A stretch of DNA of 64,000 bases from a virus. Where the stretch lies: the IMG/VR virus record IMGVR_UViG_3300025141_012314, positions 1 through 64,000 of that record; one strand, written 5' to 3'. Position numbers and translations under genes: made by a program. The notes beneath the pieces were generated by a model. It was not told the origin of the DNA. It saw nothing but the letters and a program-made list of their open reading frames with translations, and did not search any database. This document shows, in pieces, positions 61,701 to 64,000 of the stretch; position 1 is the first letter of the stretch, and the number at the start of each line of letters is the position of its first letter.

Positions 61701-63978
61701 CGATGTGGCTGCCGGTGATTGGCACACCTACGTTTTATATGGATCTGCCAGTGATGATAGTTCCCCCTCAGTAGAATACCAATCCCGCGGGTGGAACGGT
61801 TCTGGTTCGATCTGGGATAAGCGACTGCCCTTCGAGGCAATTATAGAGCCGGAAGTATATCTGCAAGGCGCCTCATTTGTTAGCCAAGAGGCCCACCCAT
61901 CAGCCTCCAACTCAATAGTAACTAGCTGGGGCGGTAAACTCGGTGGCGAAACGACTTATACCCGAATGGCACGCAACTTTTTTGGCGAAGTCGGATCGTT
62001 TTTCCTCAAAGATAAGGGCTTTACGAGATTAGAGTCGCAAACAATTTCTGATGACCTTAGATTCCCCTCTGGCAGTGTTTACGGCGCCAGAATTAAGCTT
62101 CATCGTTCGACTCGTGGACCAAGAACATACAACGCAGAGGATTACCCACAAATAGCATCCGGCTCTTGGCCAGATGCCAGCAGCAGCATTCACAGCCCGT
62201 GGGCAGCATACGGCGGCAGAAAGTGGGATCCGTCAAGCTCATTGGGCTTGTCCTCTGGTGCCCCAACATATGGACTCTGGGCGTCGGGTTCCTTCCCGGT
62301 ACCACAAGACCCGATACATAATCCAAACTTCGAAGAGTCTTTCACCTTGTATAGTAGACCCAGCGCTTTCTTCCCTCCGTGCGGAGGAAGACCCCCTATG
62401 TATTTGCAGAATGATAATCCCCCAACCCCGGGGCCAATGATACCAGAAGACTCACTAGTATTCCATCAGGGTGCCATGGGCTCAACAATAGGTATGAATC
62501 CTGCCGGCACACCACCATATTATGATGGCGAGGCGTGGGTTGATCTTATCTTTAGACCATCGCACACTAAGAGTTATGATTTGGAACAGATTTTAGCGGA
62601 AACGGAGATGGTATATTGGAGATTTGATGCGGGATATGCCGGCACGAATTTAAATTGGGATAACAGTTGTACAGAGAGATTGTCTGGATACCTTAATCAA
62701 GGTCCAACCACTTTAATACCGACGTATAACAACAATTTCTTCTGTGCGAAAGGCGCGGCCGCCGCCGCGGGAAATTATGCCGGAATCCCAATTTACGATG
62801 GCATGCACATTAACGCCAACTCAATGCAAGCTAGCGCAAGCTTAAACTTGTTAGGAGTGGAGAAGGTGAAGTTCGAAGAAATCGACAAGTTCGGAAATCT
62901 AGGAAGTACCAGAAACATCACCGAAGGTAAAAAGTGGGTTATCCAACCTAAGTTTGAGACCCCGCACATGAACTTTAACTATAAGGGTGATCGCGGCATT
63001 AACAGCGGTTCATCAACGATTACAGTTCCGCAGAACTTCTCAGCGTCAGTACCACGCGGCATGTGGCATCAGTTCGGAACAATCCCGACAGACCCATCAA
63101 CTGGTATCTTTATGGAGATCGGAGACATCCCAGAAGAGTGGCTCAAGAATCACTATATGGTTATTAATCAACCTAGTCCATATAATGATCACAACATCTC
63201 AAAAGGAATTTTCTTAAGCCATAACATGAAATCGCTTGCAACTTTAGCCGGCTTCGATCAAACTAAGTCCCGTGCACGTTTGGGTGAGCTAGCGGAAAGC
63301 AGGACAATACGAGAAGCTGTAGTTGCTGTTCCGTATATTGTAGACTATCAAAAGGATGCAACCGGAGAAACCGGAAAACAAAGAAAGCGTTTTATATCGA
63401 TTCCTCCGGAAAGATATTCGGCTGCGACTAATGAGCAAGTTGGTTCTAAATCCGGCGATTCTTTAGATGCATCTGGCGAATCCATCCGGAAGCTAGTTCA
63501 AAAAATGCCTCGATACGTAATGCCACCACAGTTCGACTTTATTAGTAATGATAATATCGACCCTCTCGTAATGTATATCTTTGAGTTTGAATACAGCTTC
63601 GACAAAGATGACCTTTCATATATGTGGCAGAACATTGCACCGCGCGATTATCGAAAAGTAGACATGCAATTCCAATCGGTCGCACACGAACTAATGGATA
63701 CTGAACTGCTATCAGAAAGAAACTTGACAGAGAGTGAAAATCTGCGCTGGATGGTATTTAAGGTGAAACAGAAAGCTCAAACTGGTTATTACGATCAAGT
63801 TGTTAGACAGGCTGGGCAAGCATCTGATCAGTTCGAAAACAAAAAGCTCACTGACAAAGACGACGTGGGCTATCAGCTAAATTACAACTGGCCTTATGAT
63901 TACTTATCTTTCGTAGAGCTAGTTAAGATAGATGCAGAAGTCTTATATAAAAAGCCCGACAAGAAGGATGAGAGCTAA
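52702..63978 (+). CDS. Giant baseplate/fibre protein with LamG domains, 3758 aa
   Basis: The protein occupies 11.3 kb. A helical N-terminus (about 1-80) is followed by a concanavalin-like LamG domain (about 187-530; VTVEFWLQTG, WHHYAIAIYNSGSD, GSIDEFRYWK). The LamG domain is interrupted by a phage-fibre domain (about 333-483; ALIINAINAVAT, ITLTMDNPGIAGN). A second LamG (about 1706-1900; ATISAWVSA, WHHIAVTYD, GAIDEMSIW) is itself nested between two parts of another such fibre domain (about 1671-1705 and 1991-2066). The rest is Ser/Gly/Tyr-rich beta structure, ending with a charged helix. It sits where T4 gp7 would be. Sugar recognition through the LamG domains is likely but unproven. Confidence 0.85.
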   Translation: MSIKKLFHATDESRNYLSEAEQKDIYKAVESEKNLEELNELKEAFVPQVDYSNPAQFARFGSAYLYYKSAISNILDFYPYDGSDAEKNRFHNKTYPIDKYILDNNYPKSTGYGIISADGWGTQSSISGGYGVPATQEHITFFAGPGTGSFLSGTAATSMMPEPHNSKFQYSNVYEENPYLNAGLTSDYGSGSRDSNLKADFDRGVTVEFWLQTGSLGGTADTQKLVVFDMWNNEHSSSADYGRITIELTGGLRGTSTLGWTDSPFLLTVQSGNLFYNPDSPGTFQQKIGLGITTASLGEWHHYAIAIYNSGSDLRTDFYVDGRMNDAGTPTYATAVDAIDTAGVKAANVDSAFSFTIPTSAGGEGPATTIRLSAAQSTAPPVAGAGSSIGIGFSDKTDAEIAALIINAINAVATTNIVFAVSNNGQAGYDAGITATQGSSDTQITLTMDNPGIAGNLNIALVDTLGTSLVDTADFTGATGFQASSLGELTSKNMMGRLGALQYAPSGTMAKSTCTDLDGAGKLSGSIDEFRYWKTKRTGHDIGRNWINQVGGGVNTDIANTELGVYYKFNEGITGNSTVDGTVLDYGGRICNGRWQGYAANSRNTGSAIVSASAAPYERLDPVIRPEHPDIISLRSNLLSTGSTHDRQNNNLFINYMPSWIQDEYEPDDAYNGDLSLMSHVIGSYFDTMYQQVRALPSFVKASYTSGSHKPVPFAQHLPQSLGLDTPELFVDSSIIEQFLNRDDKTLFEGDLTETKNLIYLNLYNNLAHIFKSKGTERAIRNTLRCFNINDNVFKLNVYNRNHTFELKNNLRQTLSKETRVNFGHPDNLEAVVYQAMSSSNPNSLGYISGSGWKAAGQRVGYEQQYGFTLESDVIFPHYVAEVDPIQRNYTTSSLFGMYTVPTGSIIDNSNPEGVPSGLDPRVDFLDGTNTAFATSSTDTISDPANLQVYAIRTAADSKDVYFQLGSRNDPRPLLFHTASSLTSSVFYNVYDNERWNLSVRMKPSKPFANIVTGALSDTGQQFTYDVVFRGINTFLGDVKNSFELTGTLNYVSGSNLLAASKRVYCGAERTNITGTLLNKSDAQINSVKYWTKHIDNHSLDQHLYDMTNQGISGSYQNVAFWDPNNGPLDVLNLNTLALSWNFNNITGGSDVNGNFYVEDASSGSTELRTENYGWLGNKTGWQHTGYGYGFATSSTAVYVKDPINSFKFVNPERAVSNDMIQILSDDDEVLGIVETVPSYYYTLEKSLYGALSEEMLDFLAGVVDFNNVIGAPVNRYRSRYKNLEKLRESFFRRVNKVSSVEKYINYYKWFDGSISTIIEQMLPASADFEAEVFNTIESHVLERNKYQTPFPTYEFIEPDLDSTMEGLQSNTWDWQSGHSMEPSSPRRTDVNKPFVKQRMLRTSIELTSGDPEIDGQRENIRKIAFSQPTLSSSANVRYTPAGVGYSAQQFRRRALSAPYEMTIELSDNKSNIHGGVNFPPNKNIQFTYDALYPFGPLGTDPVVPLNVLFTQESDIVELAELYLADFNPKGKIIERSFKVHFGREWEDGLGGKNLKSSMAYPFSIVSSSVTTGYNKDVVNGLTGGIQITNLHNDVYGSDMEKPMQGPFTEYAVGGHQHRHTRINKGADNYKTRAEAWKLLVGECGGAPSGSMGLVAPDYPWPDIGQDPAAAEGTVSLAVGNVTTGDSVTIGDGDTTKTFEVPFENEKSVLFTNSANSWIAVSGDKSSSYGLPSDHPLDFYYLEKATISAWVSASATDKNAYIFQAGAPNGAIDVAIRTDNTVRLTQAWYRPAGGPYNVNAHWETDAAVITTGKWHHIAVTYDATLSASQDPKFFIDGVLVDSSAGMAVPADADTKLQLKRIVDRESTTKVITTIGGYNVNVPFSGAIDEMSIWQLSMSAEQITEVYATGSVQNLFKVSAYVSDNTNLYSWWRMGDDANDAVDGGGSYSLGVNSIVDQTGRANGNPGSEQSISTNVVTASTAGPNVSWTKGSNYFNSIQNLKDAINEQYVSGNLSITASAGSGSTVVNLNNSLYGDADSTKIYINGAFGNVSSSKSGASISVSGMAGGRNPTILNYNAPRATYYRDQVAKRPVNIRNIELKTGSTIIGNYRHRYEFVQTVGAWENPRAFVDHQPTLPSIINDNNNLTGSGIAGNFLLINRTSASHFDYGLTYAPTQLTGSKNKTVMTSRFSAPGSRETFQRGLKDVRSAEFSPYNTIPYKNQTVIKNSQGASGTISQTSGYRVSDIHGKDFGLRALLSRPSARFGRDSLFCDDPGASYEQAPSFQKNNRNTKISVKAAEQGFAEDKQYDNFFVTHQIPRMDRQYAWVTNSLSVHTPLLHGGARYYGMAPVHGDHAGYYVDKTNSSYTYEPYFSYVSESDVRPLTTRHPARTFAEGGLVQVHSNLNIYTLDAVTASQNYLGFPLDQPSLSAARVGAYGFQRNGNYFNRKGNKAAYLLKTEDLDAATVTASANYLNLVLTRRGANYGWNWTATHQQDHPILRAEKNTNKISVITGSDNGINRYRLSPVSMRGRPVYINYSNGDEDITLKATHNNEEIFFNDAEFNNLLGVSPENITTPYEQIVRAIQPSLNWVQYSENIFPSLRNEFATKSLDKPTYDNKYWRNSRTERTTVGTSFNNSWNVPRRGDIAGNATTLKEGVIINQSSWPLDAQESFLTRSTLPYYSSSANDDQTFRQQRVGELQNNYGPYKPGNDFDADHERRMLVSPSAKYSRKHLLQGAKTVTGPNGTHINETGSAVGMSFANFQVGAGEALWETGDQAGILVKNDEGGFTFEASASQPWYNSYEDYRQDLKVLAKDFSVIPEFRISEHIEDYVKYGIFTPNKTDTFELPETGINSSTSSFYKDYSNSDFMSGFLKVSKDTLLDAKEISLVCSAAIKFNPYKGFYPVQRTMDLSSQFSSSYADGFTGFLTASQTPIPFLNTKPWKKLLTGSTAVNGITPFIAPGILFNSIKAGMAVDYPIVTDGSKLRSVDIGGVIDTENPAFDVAAGDWHTYVLYGSASDDSSPSVEYQSRGWNGSGSIWDKRLPFEAIIEPEVYLQGASFVSQEAHPSASNSIVTSWGGKLGGETTYTRMARNFFGEVGSFFLKDKGFTRLESQTISDDLRFPSGSVYGARIKLHRSTRGPRTYNAEDYPQIASGSWPDASSSIHSPWAAYGGRKWDPSSSLGLSSGAPTYGLWASGSFPVPQDPIHNPNFEESFTLYSRPSAFFPPCGGRPPMYLQNDNPPTPGPMIPEDSLVFHQGAMGSTIGMNPAGTPPYYDGEAWVDLIFRPSHTKSYDLEQILAETEMVYWRFDAGYAGTNLNWDNSCTERLSGYLNQGPTTLIPTYNNNFFCAKGAAAAAGNYAGIPIYDGMHINANSMQASASLNLLGVEKVKFEEIDKFGNLGSTRNITEGKKWVIQPKFETPHMNFNYKGDRGINSGSSTITVPQNFSASVPRGMWHQFGTIPTDPSTGIFMEIGDIPEEWLKNHYMVINQPSPYNDHNISKGIFLSHNMKSLATLAGFDQTKSRARLGELAESRTIREAVVAVPYIVDYQKDATGETGKQRKRFISIPPERYSAATNEQVGSKSGDSLDASGESIRKLVQKMPRYVMPPQFDFISNDNIDPLVMYIFEFEYSFDKDDLSYMWQNIAPRDYRKVDMQFQSVAHELMDTELLSERNLTESENLRWMVFKVKQKAQTGYYDQVVRQAGQASDQFENKKLTDKDDVGYQLNYNWPYDYLSFVELVKIDAEVLYKKPDKKDES

Positions 63979-63983
63979 CAAAA

Positions 63984-64000
63984 ATGCCTAAATTTCTAGA
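63984..64000 (+). CDS. Start of next tail-module gene (3' truncated by window)
   Basis: ATG 63984 begins MPKFL and continues past the window end. It lies five bases after the giant gene's stop in the same strand, as expected for the next structural gene. Nothing more can be said from five codons. Confidence 0.45.

Noticed and set aside
1-64000. Integrase, attachment sites, insertion sequences, CRISPR arrays or photosynthesis genes
   Set aside because: No recombinase motif, paired terminal repeats, spaced repeats or psbA-type genes were seen on either strand.

Overview
The window is a dense, entirely plus-strand stretch of a tailed-phage genome. A late sigma factor of the T4 gp55 type, a gp5-like hub lysozyme, a gp25-like protein and a gp6-like baseplate wedge place it in the T4 superfamily of contractile-tailed phages. 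Bacterial Shine-Dalgarno sites, a tmRNA gene, lipoprotein signal peptides and a large surface-glycan island point to a bacterial, probably Gram-negative host. A marine or aquatic source fits the gene families but is an inference. No integrase, attachment site, CRISPR array, transposon or photosynthesis gene was seen. Most genes overlap or abut (ATGA, TAATG, TTGA junctions), so translational coupling is general.

Layout. (1) 1-7.2 kb: a head-internal-protein-like block. It holds the end of a kinase-like protein, several small proteins, three proteins with a capsid-targeting-like N-terminus (two sharing a 27-bp identical DNA repeat), a HAD phosphatase, a zinc metallopeptidase, and a 781-residue protein with ligase-type adenylyltransferase motifs fused to an HxGH nucleotidyltransferase. 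(2) 7.2-17.2 kb: an accessory and early-like region with sigma70-type promoters. It carries a Fis-type DNA-binding protein, a complete tmRNA, two secreted lipoproteins (one with a VWA domain), a metallophosphoesterase, a nucleotidyltransferase, an HNH nuclease, a tRNA-Thr, a PIN-PhoH ATPase, a second metallopeptidase and a RecB/Cas4-like nuclease with four Fe-S-type cysteines. (3) 17.3-38.3 kb: a 21-kb glycan island. It has eight glycosyltransferase-type proteins (three of them paralogues), NAD epimerases/reductases, a nucleotide-sugar dehydrogenase, a radical SAM enzyme, a transketolase split in two around a sulfotransferase, a second sulfotransferase, a methyltransferase, a DegT-family enzyme with His in place of the PLP lysine, and heptose-type kinase, nucleotidyltransferase, phosphatase, epimerase and cupin genes. 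(4) 38.3-40.2 kb: a zinc-ribbon protein, a membrane protein, the late sigma factor and a small partner candidate. (5) 40.2-64 kb: the tail/baseplate module, including two giant proteins of 2131 and 3758 residues.

How it fits together. A motif, CTATTTAT, lies just upstream of head, PhoH and tail genes and is proposed as the late promoter read by the gp55-like factor. Sigma70-like promoters serve the accessory region. The glycan island reads as a pathway that activates a heptose or deoxy-sugar, modifies and sulfates it, and transfers it to a host or virion surface. Functions are inferred from motifs only; no database search was possible.
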